NCBI GenBank assembly: GCA_019352055.1
Contig: JABBOB010000030.1
Coordinates: 1-33,712, forward strand
Direction of reading: 5' to 3'
Length of the DNA: 33,712 bases
Source: Acidobacteriota bacterium
GTDB taxonomy: Bacteria; Actinomycetota; Actinomycetes; Actinomycetales; Microbacteriaceae
The notes under the pieces are model-generated. The model did not search any database, was not told the origin of the DNA, and worked only from the letters and a program-made list of their open reading frames with translations. Shown in pieces: positions 9,964 through 16,883 of the stretch (position 1 is its first letter; each line of letters opens with the position of its first letter). The position numbers and the translations under genes were made by a program.

Positions 9964-10284
9964 TCAGGCGGTCTTGCGGACCTTGCGGCGCTCGCGCTCG
10001 GAGAGACCGCCCCAGATGCCGAACCGCTCGTCGTTCTGCAGCGCGTACTCGAGGCACTGCGACTTGACCTCGCAGGAGGAGCAGATCCGCTTCGCCTCGC
10101 GCGTCGATCCACCCTTTTCGGGGAAGAACGCCTCAGGATCGGTCTGCGCGCAGAGGGAGTCGGCCTGCCAGCTCAGCTGGTCGCCGTCGTCCTCGGCGAT
10201 GCGCCGGACCTTCGGAACACCCAGAGCGACCGGATCGACGAACCAGTCGGTCGGAACGGATGCCTGATAGGGGGAAGCGGTCAT
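9964..10284 (-). CDS. whiB: WhiB-family iron-sulfur transcription factor, WhiB2/WhmD-like
   Basis: A 106-residue WhiB protein. It has the four cluster cysteines Cys45, Cys68, Cys71 and Cys77 (CSSC then CLEYAL), the turn GIWGG at 89-93, and the basic SERERRKVRKTA tail that contacts DNA. The N-terminal WFVDPVALGVPKVRRI is extended compared with WhiB1-type proteins. With the glycosyltransferase, DUF5719 and ahcY context it fits the WhiB2/WhmD group, which is linked to septation and cell division in mycobacteria and Streptomyces. The start is the ATG at 10284, preceded by GAGAGGACG at good spacing. The frame extends upstream to 10383 but that part lies in the AT-richer leader. The subgroup assignment rests on context and is less sure than the family. 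Confidence 0.93.
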   Translation of the reverse strand: MTASPYQASVPTDWFVDPVALGVPKVRRIAEDDGDQLSWQADSLCAQTDPEAFFPEKGGSTREAKRICSSCEVKSQCLEYALQNDERFGIWGGLSERERRKVRKTA

Positions 10285-10587
10285 AGAGATCGTCCTCTCA
10301 ATGCTTCCGGAGCCCCGCGCTCCGAAAGCGTGGACGTAATTACACACAGGTGATTCCGGCGCCGCAAGGCCGAATGTGTGCACGCGAGGAAATGGACTGC
10401 ACGCTGTGTCGCCCCTGGGAACGCCGCCTCCGGACCGCCGGAGGACAGCGACACGAGCCTTGGGAACACCTGAGACGCGCCGTCCTGATCAGGGATTCCG
10501 CTCGAATGCCGCCATCGGAACACGCGGGCCGGTATCAACCCTCAACGGCCGGTCGAATGCTTGCGACACGCCGATAACGACTGTCGC

Positions 10588-10609
10588 TTTGTAACATGAC
10601 CGTTACAAA
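10588..10609. promoter_or_regulatory. Perfect inverted repeat TTTGTAAC / GTTACAAA
   Basis: Two perfect 8-base arms, TTTGTAAC (10588-10595) and GTTACAAA (10602-10609), are separated by 6 nt. This is a typical homodimer operator geometry, about 304 nt upstream of the whiB start codon. No regulator can be named from it. Confidence 0.55.
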
Positions 10610-10633
10610 TCGTTGGACGGCTCGAACTGGAAT

Positions 10634-10651
10634 ATCGAACACAGATTCGAT
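10634..10651. promoter_or_regulatory. Inverted repeat ATCGAA / TTCGAT, nested in GGAAT / ATTCC
   Basis: Arms ATCGAA (10634-10639) and TTCGAT (10646-10651) have a 6-nt spacer. An outer pair GGAAT (10629-10633) and ATTCC (10654-10658) continues the dyad with a 2-nt offset. It is a candidate operator in the whiB leader. Confidence 0.4.
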
Positions 10652-10674
10652 GCATTCCGAATTGAGAACGACTC

Positions 10675-10696
10675 GTGCCCCCCGTTCAGGGGGCAC
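10675..10696. promoter_or_regulatory. C-tract/G-tract palindrome, copy 1
   Basis: Arms GTGCCCCC (10675-10682) and GGGGGCAC (10689-10696) enclose CGTTCA. It is one of at least five intergenic palindromes in the window built as a C-run, GTTC-like centre and G-run. It lies between galE and whiB. Here it could also add to galE termination, because galE ends 70 nt away. Confidence 0.55.
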
Positions 10697-10729
10697 CGAC
10701 CACTATTCGGCCGATCCGGAGCCACTATC

Positions 10730-10748
10730 ACAGCCGAATAACGGCTGT
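10730..10748 (-). terminator. Hairpin terminator of galE
   Basis: Arms ACAGCCG (10730-10736) and CGGCTGT (10742-10748) have a 5-nt loop. It sits 17 nt past the galE stop and lacks a T-run. A second, wider pairing TATTCGGC (10704-10711) with GCCGAATA (10733-10740) overlaps it and is mutually exclusive with it. Confidence 0.55.
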
Positions 10749-10765
10749 CGAATCCGACACGCCGG

Positions 10766-11725
10766 TCAGGAGGCGCGGCGGGCGTCCCAGGCGGAGGCGA
10801 CCATGTCGGTCAGCGTGTGCCGCATCGACCACTCGAGGTCCCGGGCTGCCAGCTCGCCGGAGGCGACGATCCTCGCGGGGTCGCCGGGACGCCGGGCCGC
10901 GATCTCCGGCGTGAACGCGATGCCGGTGACCTCGGCCATCGTGCGCATGATCTCGCCGACGCTGACGCCCTCCCCGGAACCGAGGTTGTAGACGGGACGG
11001 ATGGTCTCGCCGGCCGACAGCCGGCGTGCCGCCGCGACGTGCGAGACCGCCAGGTCGGCGACATGGATGTAGTCGCGGACGCAGGTGCCGTCGGGCGTCG
11101 GGTAGTCGTCGCCGTTGATCCGTGGCGTGCGCCCGTCGATCAGGGCGTCGAACACGAGTGGGAACAGGTTGTGCGGGCTCGTGTCGTGCACCTCGGGGGT
11201 GCCGGAGCCGACGACGTTGAAGTAGCGGAGGGAGGTGTGCGCCAGCCCGGTCGCGCGCCCCTGGTCGGCGAGCAGCCACTCGCCGATGAGCTTCGACTCC
11301 CCGTAGGGCGACTCGGGGTGCTTCGGCGTCTCCTCCGTCACGAGGTCGACGTCGGGGGTGCCGTACACGGCCGCGGACGAGGAGAACACGATGCGACTCA
11401 CGCCCGCGTCGGCCATCGTCGCGAGCAGCGTCTGCGTGCCGGTCACGTTCTGGCTGTAGGTGTGGAGGGGCTGCTGCACCGAGACGCCGGCGTACTTGAA
11501 CCCGGCGACGTGGATGACGCCTTCGACGTCGTGCTCCTGGAAGACGCGGGTCAGCAGCTCGCCGTCGAGGATCGAGCCGCGGACGAAGGTGACGCCGTCG
11601 GGCACGAACCCGCGGTGCCCGCTCGAGAGGTCGTCCACCACGAGGGGCTCCATGGCCGCCTCGCTCAGCGCCCGGACGACGTGCGCCCCGATGTACCCGG
11701 CGCCGCCGGTGACCAACCACGTCAT
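10766..11725 (-). CDS. galE: UDP-glucose 4-epimerase
   Basis: A 319-residue short-chain dehydrogenase-fold epimerase that interconverts UDP-glucose and UDP-galactose using bound NAD. It therefore supplies UDP-galactose for envelope and exopolysaccharide synthesis. Seen in the sequence are the Rossmann loop TGGAGYIG (6-13), VVDDLSSGH after beta-2, HVAGFKYAGVSVQQPL, the FSSSAAVYG strand with the catalytic Ser, and the YGESK catalytic pair Tyr141 and Lys145. FNVVGSG and the late RPGDPARIVA motif, which contacts the sugar nucleotide, follow. The start is the ATG at 11725 (MTWLVTGG), matching the family N-terminus; an in-frame ATG at 11743 would add six residues. It is transcribed alone, towards whiB. 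Confidence 0.95.
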   Translation of the reverse strand: MTWLVTGGAGYIGAHVVRALSEAAMEPLVVDDLSSGHRGFVPDGVTFVRGSILDGELLTRVFQEHDVEGVIHVAGFKYAGVSVQQPLHTYSQNVTGTQTLLATMADAGVSRIVFSSSAAVYGTPDVDLVTEETPKHPESPYGESKLIGEWLLADQGRATGLAHTSLRYFNVVGSGTPEVHDTSPHNLFPLVFDALIDGRTPRINGDDYPTPDGTCVRDYIHVADLAVSHVAAARRLSAGETIRPVYNLGSGEGVSVGEIMRTMAEVTGIAFTPEIAARRPGDPARIVASGELAARDLEWSMRHTLTDMVASAWDARRAS

Positions 11726-11804
11726 GGTGGCGACCCTATCCACGCCGTCGTCGCCGCAGCGGTGGGACGTGCCGTGCTGTCACGCATGGCGGGTGCGCCC
11801 AGGT

Positions 11805-12137
11805 TCAGAGCAGGAACGAGACGGCCGCCCAGGAGGCGCTGGAGACGATCGCGGCGACGCCGAGCGCCGCGAGGGCGACCGCGGGCGCGGTCAGCGAGGT
11901 CCGCGGGGCGGGCGCCCGGGGCGGTTGCGGCTGCACCACCGCCGCCTGGGCCTCCGAGAAGGACCGGAACGTGCCGATCGGCTCCCCGTCGACGTCCGTC
12001 GCGAGCCAGCGGCGGCCCTTCTGGACCGTGCCGAGATGGCGGCCGTCGCGGCGGGCGACCCAGAGACCGGACGCGAGCGCGCGCCAGGCGACGCCGTCGA
12101 CGGAGGGCGAATCCGGACCCGCTGCTGCCTTCGTCAT
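11805..12137 (-). CDS. Small protein with one C-terminal membrane helix, unknown function
   Basis: A 110-residue protein that I do not recognise. Residues 15-65 form a compact soluble region (WRALASGLWVARRDGRHLGT, then WLATDVDGEPIGTFRSFSEA). A Pro-rich linker QPQPPRAPAPR follows. The protein ends in one hydrophobic helix (ALAALGVAAIVSSASWAAVS), so it is probably tail-anchored with the soluble part in the cytoplasm. The ATG at 12137 is well supported by GGAGGAAGG about 8 nt upstream. It is divergent from the SRAP gene, with 79 nt between the starts. Confidence 0.7.
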   Translation of the reverse strand: MTKAAAGPDSPSVDGVAWRALASGLWVARRDGRHLGTVQKGRRWLATDVDGEPIGTFRSFSEAQAAVVQPQPPRAPAPRTSLTAPAVALAALGVAAIVSSASWAAVSFLL

Positions 12138-12216
12138 CACGGCCCCTTCCTCCTCCGTGACGCTAATGCGCCGCTCGGACACCCGCGTGAACGAGCGATG
12201 AATGGAGGATTGAGGC

Positions 12217-12915
12217 ATGTGCGGGCGCTACGTCGTGACCAAGGCCGTGACCGATCTGCTGCCGGACCTGCTCGGCGGGCTCGGCGGGCTGCCTGACGAC
12301 TACAACGTCGCCCCGACCGCGATGGTCCCGGTCGTGCGGGACCGGCACGGGGAGCGCGTGCTGCCCGAGGTGAAGTGGGGCTTCCTCCCCTCGTACGCGA
12401 AGGATGCGAGGCAGCGGCCGCAGCCGATCAACGCGCGGATCGAGACGGTGGCGACCTCGGGCATGTTCAAGCGCGCGTTCGCGCGGTCGCGGTGCATCGT
12501 GCCGGCGCTCGGGTACTACGAGTGGGTGGAGACGCCCAGCGGGAAGCAACCGCACTACATCCACGCCCCGGAGGCGGGTCTGGCGATGGCGGGCGTGCTG
12601 TCCGCGTGGGCCGACCGCACGATGGGCGCCGACGACCCGGACCGGTGGCTGATCTCGATGGCGATCATCACCAGGGACGCGCACGTGGCCCCCGGCGAGG
12701 TGCACGACCGGATGCCGGCCTGCCTGTCCCCCGAGGGCTACGACGCCTGGCTGCGGGAGGACGCCACCTCCGCCGACCTGCTGGACCTCCTGGAGGACGA
12801 ATCCCTGGCGGTCGCCGAGACCCTGCAGCACCACGAGGTGAGCCGGGACGCGAACAACGTCCGCAACAACGGCCCGGGCCTCATCACCCCCCTCTCCTCC
12901 TCCTCGTCCTCCTGA
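12217..12915 (+). CDS. SOS response-associated peptidase (SRAP, YedK/HMCES family)
   Basis: A 232-residue protein that forms a covalent thiazolidine crosslink with abasic sites in single-stranded DNA through its N-terminal cysteine, shielding them during replication. The key residues are all present: Cys2 directly after the initiator Met (MCGRY), Asn72 in INARIET, Glu102 in YYEW, and His163 in EVHDRMP. YNVAPTAMVPVV and KWGFLPSYAKD are further family blocks. The start is fixed by the need for Cys2, with GGAGG about 10 nt upstream. The C-terminus ends in a run of seven serines encoded by a TCC/TCG repeat, absent from the family core and possibly recently expanded. It is convergent with the DUF559 gene. 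Confidence 0.95.
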   Translation: MCGRYVVTKAVTDLLPDLLGGLGGLPDDYNVAPTAMVPVVRDRHGERVLPEVKWGFLPSYAKDARQRPQPINARIETVATSGMFKRAFARSRCIVPALGYYEWVETPSGKQPHYIHAPEAGLAMAGVLSAWADRTMGADDPDRWLISMAIITRDAHVAPGEVHDRMPACLSPEGYDAWLREDATSADLLDLLEDESLAVAETLQHHEVSRDANNVRNNGPGLITPLSSSSSS

Positions 12916-12936
12916 TCCGCGCGGGGGCGGCCGGGG

Positions 12937-13000
12937 CGCGGACTTGCCCCGAATGGGGGATGACGCCGGCGTGGCGGCCCCGATCTGCGGCAAGTCCGCG
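12937..13000. repeat. 64-bp palindromic element, copy A
   Basis: Perfect 12-bp terminal arms CGCGGACTTGCC (12937-12948) and GGCAAGTCCGCG (12989-13000) enclose 40 nt that contain further G/C pairing. The reverse complement of the element at 14037-14100 matches this one at 51 of 64 positions by my hand alignment, and both are exactly 64 bp. It lies between the convergent SRAP and DUF559 genes and could also serve as their shared terminator. Confidence 0.8.
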
Positions 13001-13029
13001 GCTGGCGAGCGCCGGGTCCGTGCGGGGCG

Positions 13030-13920
13030 TCAGGTCCGTGCCGCGATGGCGGCGCGGACTCGATCGACCAGCTCGGCTCGGCGGAACGCGAGATCGTCCT
13101 TCGTCACGCGGATGACCCTCCACCCCAGCGCCTGGAGGAGTTCGTAGCGGTAGACGTCCTTCCGCTGGACCGCGCCGTCCAGGAAGTGGAGCTCGCCCTC
13201 GTACTCGATCGCGATCTTCAGCCGGGCGTAGACGAGGTCGCTCTCGGCGACCCACGCCCCGGCCTCGTCGAAGATGTCGACGTTGATCCCCGGCTCGGGC
13301 AACCCGGCCGCGACGAGCAGTCGCCGGAGCTCGGTCTCCTTCGGTGATCGCACTCCTGCCCGCAGCTCAGGGAGCGCCCTGTCGAGGAGGGCCTGCCGGG
13401 GCCGGTCCCCCGCCTCGACCGCCGTGCGCAGCACCCGGAGCGGCACCCCGCGCCGGCGCCCTTTCGCGAGGAGGCTCTCGCCGGCCACGACCAGGTCGTC
13501 GAGGCCGAGGACCGTCGCCAGCTGGCACCAGGCCTCCTCCGGACGCGCCACCCGGAGCCCGCTGCACATCACCGGGCCTCCTGGGCGCTCGATCAGCAGA
13601 TGTCCCCGGACCCGCTTGCCGCGCGGCTGGCGGAAGCCGGGTGGAACGGCGAGGTGGATCTCGAGCCGGCGCTCGATCGCCGAGGGCAGCCACATGCCGT
13701 GCGCGATCCCGGCGGTCGCATGGCTGAAGTACTGCTCGGGCCGCATCCGCGGGGCGTAGTCCTCGGCGAGCTCCAGCGGTGTGGAGGCCTCCCGGACGCT
13801 CCGGACCCCGTGATGCGGCCTGGACCAGCCCGGGTGCCGCAGCTCGTCAAGCGTGAGACCGGCGGCGACGCCCTCCGTGTAGCTGAATGCATCGCCCAGC
13901 CCGGGCGCGTCGCGTGGCAT
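13030..13920 (-). CDS. DUF559 (Vsr-like endonuclease fold) domain protein
   Basis: A 296-residue protein. The N-terminal part (FSYTEGVAAGLTLDELRHPG then WSRPHHGVRSV) resembles the DNA-binding front of AbiEi-like and DUF559 proteins. The middle region is variable (HLLIERPGGPVMCSGLRVAR and others). The last 80 residues form a DUF559 domain: ESDLVYARLKIAIEYEGELH, then QRKDVYRYELLQALGWRVIR. The acidic residues expected for a PD-(D/E)XK-type or Vsr-like nuclease are kept (ESD, EYE). The start is the ATG at 13920; the open frame continues upstream into low-complexity sequence. Inverted copies of a 64-bp palindrome bracket the gene. It has no obvious partner toxin or methylase nearby. A DNA-cutting role is inference from the fold. 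Confidence 0.8.
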   Translation of the reverse strand: MPRDAPGLGDAFSYTEGVAAGLTLDELRHPGWSRPHHGVRSVREASTPLELAEDYAPRMRPEQYFSHATAGIAHGMWLPSAIERRLEIHLAVPPGFRQPRGKRVRGHLLIERPGGPVMCSGLRVARPEEAWCQLATVLGLDDLVVAGESLLAKGRRRGVPLRVLRTAVEAGDRPRQALLDRALPELRAGVRSPKETELRRLLVAAGLPEPGINVDIFDEAGAWVAESDLVYARLKIAIEYEGELHFLDGAVQRKDVYRYELLQALGWRVIRVTKDDLAFRRAELVDRVRAAIAART

Positions 13921-14036
13921 GCGCGAGAGCGTGCCGCGGCCCCGCCGCCCATGGAGGGGCACTGGGCGCCTGCGGACCCGGACCAGCAAACGGACGCCTG
14001 GGGAGGAGCGGATGGCGCCCCCGACGCCGCGGCACA

Positions 14037-14100
14037 CGCGGACTTGCCTCAGATCGGGCCGGACACGCCGAGGCGCACCCCGATTCGCGGCAAGTCTGCG
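14037..14100. repeat. 64-bp palindromic element, copy B (inverted relative to A)
   Basis: Arms CGCGGACTTGCC (14037-14048) and GGCAAGTCTGCG (14089-14100) differ from perfect symmetry at one position only. The length equals copy A, and the match to A is best in inverted orientation. It lies between the start of the DUF559 gene and the stop of the HAD gene, 13 nt from that stop. Confidence 0.8.
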
Positions 14101-14112
14101 TTCAGGGCGGGG

Positions 14113-14877
14113 TCAGCGGGCGATGATGCCGTCGATCACCCGGACGGTGTCCTGCCAGCCCTCCACCGCGATCGTGGGGACGCCCAGGGCCTTCACGGGG
14201 TAGTCGTTGCCGTCCGGGTCGAGGCGGTCGCCCACGAAGACCGTCTCGTCGAACGGGATGCCGGTCAGCTCCGCGAGCCGCCGCATGCCGTAGGCCTTGT
14301 CGATGCCCTGCCGGGTGATGTCCACGGACGTGGACCCGCCGCTGCGCACCTCCAGGTCGGGTACGCGCTCCTGCACGGCCGCCCGCAGGCGGTTCTTCTT
14401 CTCACCCGTCGGGTCCCAGGCCTTCTTCGCGTCGAGGGGTGCCTGCTGTCCGAGCGCGGAGAACGTGATCTGCGACCCGCGGTCCTCGAGAGCCGGCCCC
14501 CACGTCTCGGCGGCCCAGAGGCCGAGGCGCTTCGCCTCCTCCTCCACCGCGGTCATCGCGCGCTGCTTCTCGTCGTCCGTGAGGTGCTCGGCGTAGACGC
14601 AGGTGAGCCCGTCGGAGGTGAGCCGCCAGTACTGCGTGCCGCAGGTGGGCATGAGGTGGAGGCGCGCGGCGAGCCGGTCGGGGAGCGAGCCGAGCCGCGC
14701 CACGAGCTGGCTCCGGAACTGCTCGACCTGCCCTCCGGAGATCACGCACACCTCGCTCACGTCGAGCAGCTGCAGCAGCGCGTCGCGCACGGGGTCGGGC
14801 AGCGGCGCCTTCGAGGGCGCGAGCGTGTCGTCGAGATCGAACGCGGTCATGCGGGGACGGGACGTCGCGGGGCTCAC
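14113..14877 (-). CDS. HAD-IIB family hydrolase, phosphomannomutase-like
   Basis: A 254-residue HAD phosphatase of the IIB subclass, close to eukaryote-type phosphomannomutase/Cof-like enzymes. Motif I is FDLDDTLAPSK (Asp14, Asp16), motif II VCVISGGQ, the cap contains MPTCGTQYWRLTSDG, and the substrate-side block is GGSTSVDITRQGIDKAYGM. Motif IV is VFVGDRLDPDGNDYPV. A start at the GTG 14877 (VSPATSRPRMTAFDLDD) leaves room for beta-strand 1. The ATG at 14850 would begin only four residues before the catalytic Asp, and the GTG at 14880 is equally possible. It is divergent from the sugar transferase gene. Sugar-phosphate mutase or phosphatase activity on a hexose phosphate is likely, but the substrate is unproven. 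Confidence 0.85.
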   Translation of the reverse strand: MSPATSRPRMTAFDLDDTLAPSKAPLPDPVRDALLQLLDVSEVCVISGGQVEQFRSQLVARLGSLPDRLAARLHLMPTCGTQYWRLTSDGLTCVYAEHLTDDEKQRAMTAVEEEAKRLGLWAAETWGPALEDRGSQITFSALGQQAPLDAKKAWDPTGEKKNRLRAAVQERVPDLEVRSGGSTSVDITRQGIDKAYGMRRLAELTGIPFDETVFVGDRLDPDGNDYPVKALGVPTIAVEGWQDTVRVIDGIIAR

Positions 14878-14949
14878 CACGCCAGTCACGCTAAAGCACA
14901 GCCGATCGGCAAGCCGGAAACGGGGGCGTAGCCAGGGCGAGTCCGTTGT

Positions 14950-14986
14950 GTTACGGGGAATGACACGGATGTCACGAAACGGTAAC
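14950..14986. promoter_or_regulatory. Nested dyad GTTAC..TGACA..TGTCA..GTAAC upstream of the sugar transferase
   Basis: GTTAC (14950-14954) and TGACA (14961-14965) mirror TGTCA (14970-14974) and GTAAC (14982-14986). On one strand GTCACG and GTAACG also form a direct repeat with an 11-nt period, resembling GTnAC boxes bound by actinobacterial regulators such as MtrA or GlnR. It lies in the divergent promoter of the HAD and sugar-transferase genes. The regulator assignment is a guess. Confidence 0.45.
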
Positions 14987-15020
14987 GGCGGGCCCGTTCC
15001 GTGGTCTACGTAGTTGCGCG

Positions 15021-15036
15021 CCCCCCGTTCGGGGGG
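15021..15036. promoter_or_regulatory. C-tract/G-tract palindrome, copy 2
   Basis: CCCCCCGTTCGGGGGG at 15021-15036 is a near-perfect palindrome with TT at the centre. It lies 97 nt upstream of the sugar-transferase ATG. Both flanking genes run away from it, so it cannot be a terminator. Confidence 0.6.
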
Positions 15037-15132
15037 AAAGCATGTGGAAGTCCTGAGCCCACGGTAACGAAGCCCGAGCTCACCACCTTCGCCACGCCGC
15101 CCTCCCAAGCGGCTCTACGTGACAGAGGATTC

Positions 15133-16665
15133 ATGGAATCAGGAGCCCTGGGCGACGCGTTGCCCGACGGCAGGTTGAGTGTGTCGCGGTCGAGCGCGTT
15201 CGGCGCTTCGGCCTTCGCGACGCCCGACCTGACGGCCCCGGTGCAGCGCATCGGCTGGCGCACCGGGTACCGGCTCGCGCTGATCGGCACCGACATGGCG
15301 GCGATCGGCACCGCTCTCCTGTTCGCGCAGTCCGTCCGGTTCGGGCAGGAGCCGTGGCACCTCGTGCACACGTTCGACGGCTACACGCTCATCGGTCTCG
15401 CGCTCGGCCTCGTCTGGATGGGTGTGCTGGCGGCGAACCGCTCGCGCGAGCTCCGCGTCCTCGGCGCAGGCACCAGCGAGTACCAGCGAGTCGCGAAGGC
15501 GACGGGCGTCGCGTTCGGCGCCTTCGCGGTGATCATCGTGCTGCTGAAACCCGAGGTCGCGCGCGGCTACCTGCTCATCGCCCTCCCGGTCGGCCTCGTG
15601 CTGCTGCTCGCCGAGCGCTACTTCTGGCGCTCCTGGCTGATCGCGCGGCGCCGGGAGGGGCTCTGTCTGATCGGCGCCGTCGTGGTCGGCAACCACCAGG
15701 ACGCGACCAGGGTCGCGAACGACCTCGTCACGCACCACCACGCGGGCTACCGGCCGGTCGGCGTCGCCTACACGGACGGCACGGGAGGTGCGGCGTTCGC
15801 GACGGCGGACGGCGGCGACGTGCCTCTCATCGACTACGCGATGCTCGCCGACACCGTCCGCGCCACCCACACGCGAGCGGTGATCGTCGCGGGCGACCTG
15901 CCCGGTGGCAACGAGGCCCTCCAGGACCTCGGCTGGCAGCTCGAGAACTCCAAGACCGAGCTGATCCTCACCTCCCGGCTCACCGACGTGGCAGGTCCGC
16001 GCATCCACATGCGTCCGGTCGACGGCCTGCCGATGCTGCACGTGGACCTGCCGCAGTACGCCGGGCTGAACCACACGATCAAGCGCGGCATCGACATCGG
16101 CCTCGCCGGCCTCGCCGTCCTCCTGCTCTCGCCCGTGCTCGCCGCGGTGGCACTCGCCGTCCGCCTCGAGGATCGCGGCCCGGTCCTGTTCCGTCAGGAG
16201 CGCGTCGGCGTCGCCGGCAGCAGCTTCACGATGTTCAAGTTCCGCAGCATGGTGGTGGACGCGGAGGCGCTGCTCACCAGACTCGCGCAGCAGAACGAGG
16301 GCGCCGGCCTGCTCTTCAAGCTGAGGGACGACCCGAGGATCACCCGGGTGGGCGCGTTCATCCGGCGCTACTCGCTCGACGAGCTGCCGCAGCTGTTCAA
16401 CGTGCTGAACGGCACGATGAGCCTGATCGGTCCGCGCCCTCCGCTCCCCCGCGAGGTCGCCGCGTACGAGGGGCGCGTGAACCGGCGGCTGCTCATCAAG
16501 CCGGGCATCACCGGCCTGTGGCAGGTCAGCGGCCGGTCGAACCTGTCGTGGGAGGAGAGCGTGAAGCTCGACCTGTACTACGTCGAGAACTGGTCGATCA
16601 CGACCGACTTCATGATCCTGCTGAAGACGGTCAAGGCGGTCCTCGCCAAGGACGGCGCCTACTGA
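15133..16665 (+). CDS. Polyprenyl-phosphate sugar-1-phosphate transferase (exopolysaccharide priming enzyme)
   Basis: A 510-residue membrane enzyme of the WbaP/CpsE type that moves a sugar-1-phosphate from a nucleotide sugar to undecaprenyl phosphate, the first step of repeat-unit assembly. About four N-terminal hydrophobic segments (LALIGTDMAAIGTALLFAQS to YLLIALPVGLVLLL) precede a Rossmann-like middle domain (LIGAVVVGNHQDATRVANDL). The C-terminal catalytic domain has a re-entrant hydrophobic helix (IDIGLAGLAVLLLSPVLAAV), VLFRQERVGVAGSSFTMFKF, DELPQLFNVLNGTMSLIGPR, and KPGITGLWQVSGRSNLSWEE. The ATG at 15133 follows AGAGGA at good spacing. The promoter region carries the C/G palindrome and a nested dyad. 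It overlaps the convergent small gene by 7 nt. Confidence 0.93.
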   Translation: MESGALGDALPDGRLSVSRSSAFGASAFATPDLTAPVQRIGWRTGYRLALIGTDMAAIGTALLFAQSVRFGQEPWHLVHTFDGYTLIGLALGLVWMGVLAANRSRELRVLGAGTSEYQRVAKATGVAFGAFAVIIVLLKPEVARGYLLIALPVGLVLLLAERYFWRSWLIARRREGLCLIGAVVVGNHQDATRVANDLVTHHHAGYRPVGVAYTDGTGGAAFATADGGDVPLIDYAMLADTVRATHTRAVIVAGDLPGGNEALQDLGWQLENSKTELILTSRLTDVAGPRIHMRPVDGLPMLHVDLPQYAGLNHTIKRGIDIGLAGLAVLLLSPVLAAVALAVRLEDRGPVLFRQERVGVAGSSFTMFKFRSMVVDAEALLTRLAQQNEGAGLLFKLRDDPRITRVGAFIRRYSLDELPQLFNVLNGTMSLIGPRPPLPREVAAYEGRVNRRLLIKPGITGLWQVSGRSNLSWEESVKLDLYYVENWSITTDFMILLKTVKAVLAKDGAY

Positions 16666-16883
16666 TCCCTCCGCGGGGCCCGCTCGGCCTCGTGGCGCTC
16701 CCACCGTTCCGGGTCGTCGAGGTCGATCCGCGGCGACTCGACCCGGTAGACGACGGAGGCGACAGCGAGCGCGACCAGTCCGACGCCGAGAGCGGCCCAG
16801 GGCCCGAGTCCCCGCCAGGTGAGCATCCCGGCCAGGAAGCCCGTCGCGAGCACGCGGAGCACGACGCGATCCCGCTCGGTCAC
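16659..16883 (-). CDS. Small two-helix membrane protein, unknown function
   Basis: A 74-residue protein with two short hydrophobic segments (VVLRVLATGFLAGMLTW and WAALGVGLVALAVASVVY) and a charged C-terminal tail (DLDDPERWERHEAERAPRRD). I do not recognise a family. The GTG at 16883 has GGGGGA just upstream, so I prefer it to the in-frame ATG at 16931, which would add 16 basic residues and has no Shine-Dalgarno. Its stop lies inside the end of the convergent sugar-transferase gene. It is divergent from the response-regulator gene. Confidence 0.55.
   Translation of the reverse strand: MTERDRVVLRVLATGFLAGMLTWRGLGPWAALGVGLVALAVASVVYRVESPRIDLDDPERWERHEAERAPRRDQ

Larger units (their letters stand above)
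10285..10729 (-). promoter_or_regulatory. Long, relatively AT-rich whiB upstream region with several palindromes
   Basis: There is no convincing gene in these roughly 445 bases. Short open frames here have no Shine-Dalgarno and no coding-like composition. The region is visibly richer in A and T than its neighbours. It contains at least three clean inverted repeats, listed separately. A long leader with operator-like sites fits a multiply regulated developmental gene such as whiB2. Confidence 0.6.

Noticed and set aside
6754-10353. A 1199-codon plus-strand open frame
   Set aside because: It mirrors the glycosyltransferase and whiB genes, whose products carry real motifs. The mirrored product is Arg/Gly/Glu-rich with no domain.
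10596-10991. Possible small plus-strand gene between whiB and galE
   Set aside because: It runs antisense into galE, has no ribosome binding site, and covers palindromes that look regulatory.
13030-13920. AbiEi-type antitoxin of an abortive infection system
   Set aside because: No AbiEii-like nucleotidyltransferase toxin lies next to it, and the C-terminal domain is DUF559.
12937-14100. The two 64-bp palindromes read only as transcription terminators
   Set aside because: Copy A could be one, but the 40-nt interiors are also similar, the lengths are identical and copy B sits upstream of the DUF559 gene. A repeated element explains more.
14041-14100. CRISPR-like direct repeats
   Set aside because: Only two copies exist, 1.1 kb apart and in inverted orientation, with no spacers and no cas genes.
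15021-15036. CsoR-family copper operator
   Set aside because: The C/G tract is similar, but there are no A/T inverted flanks and no copper or formaldehyde genes nearby.
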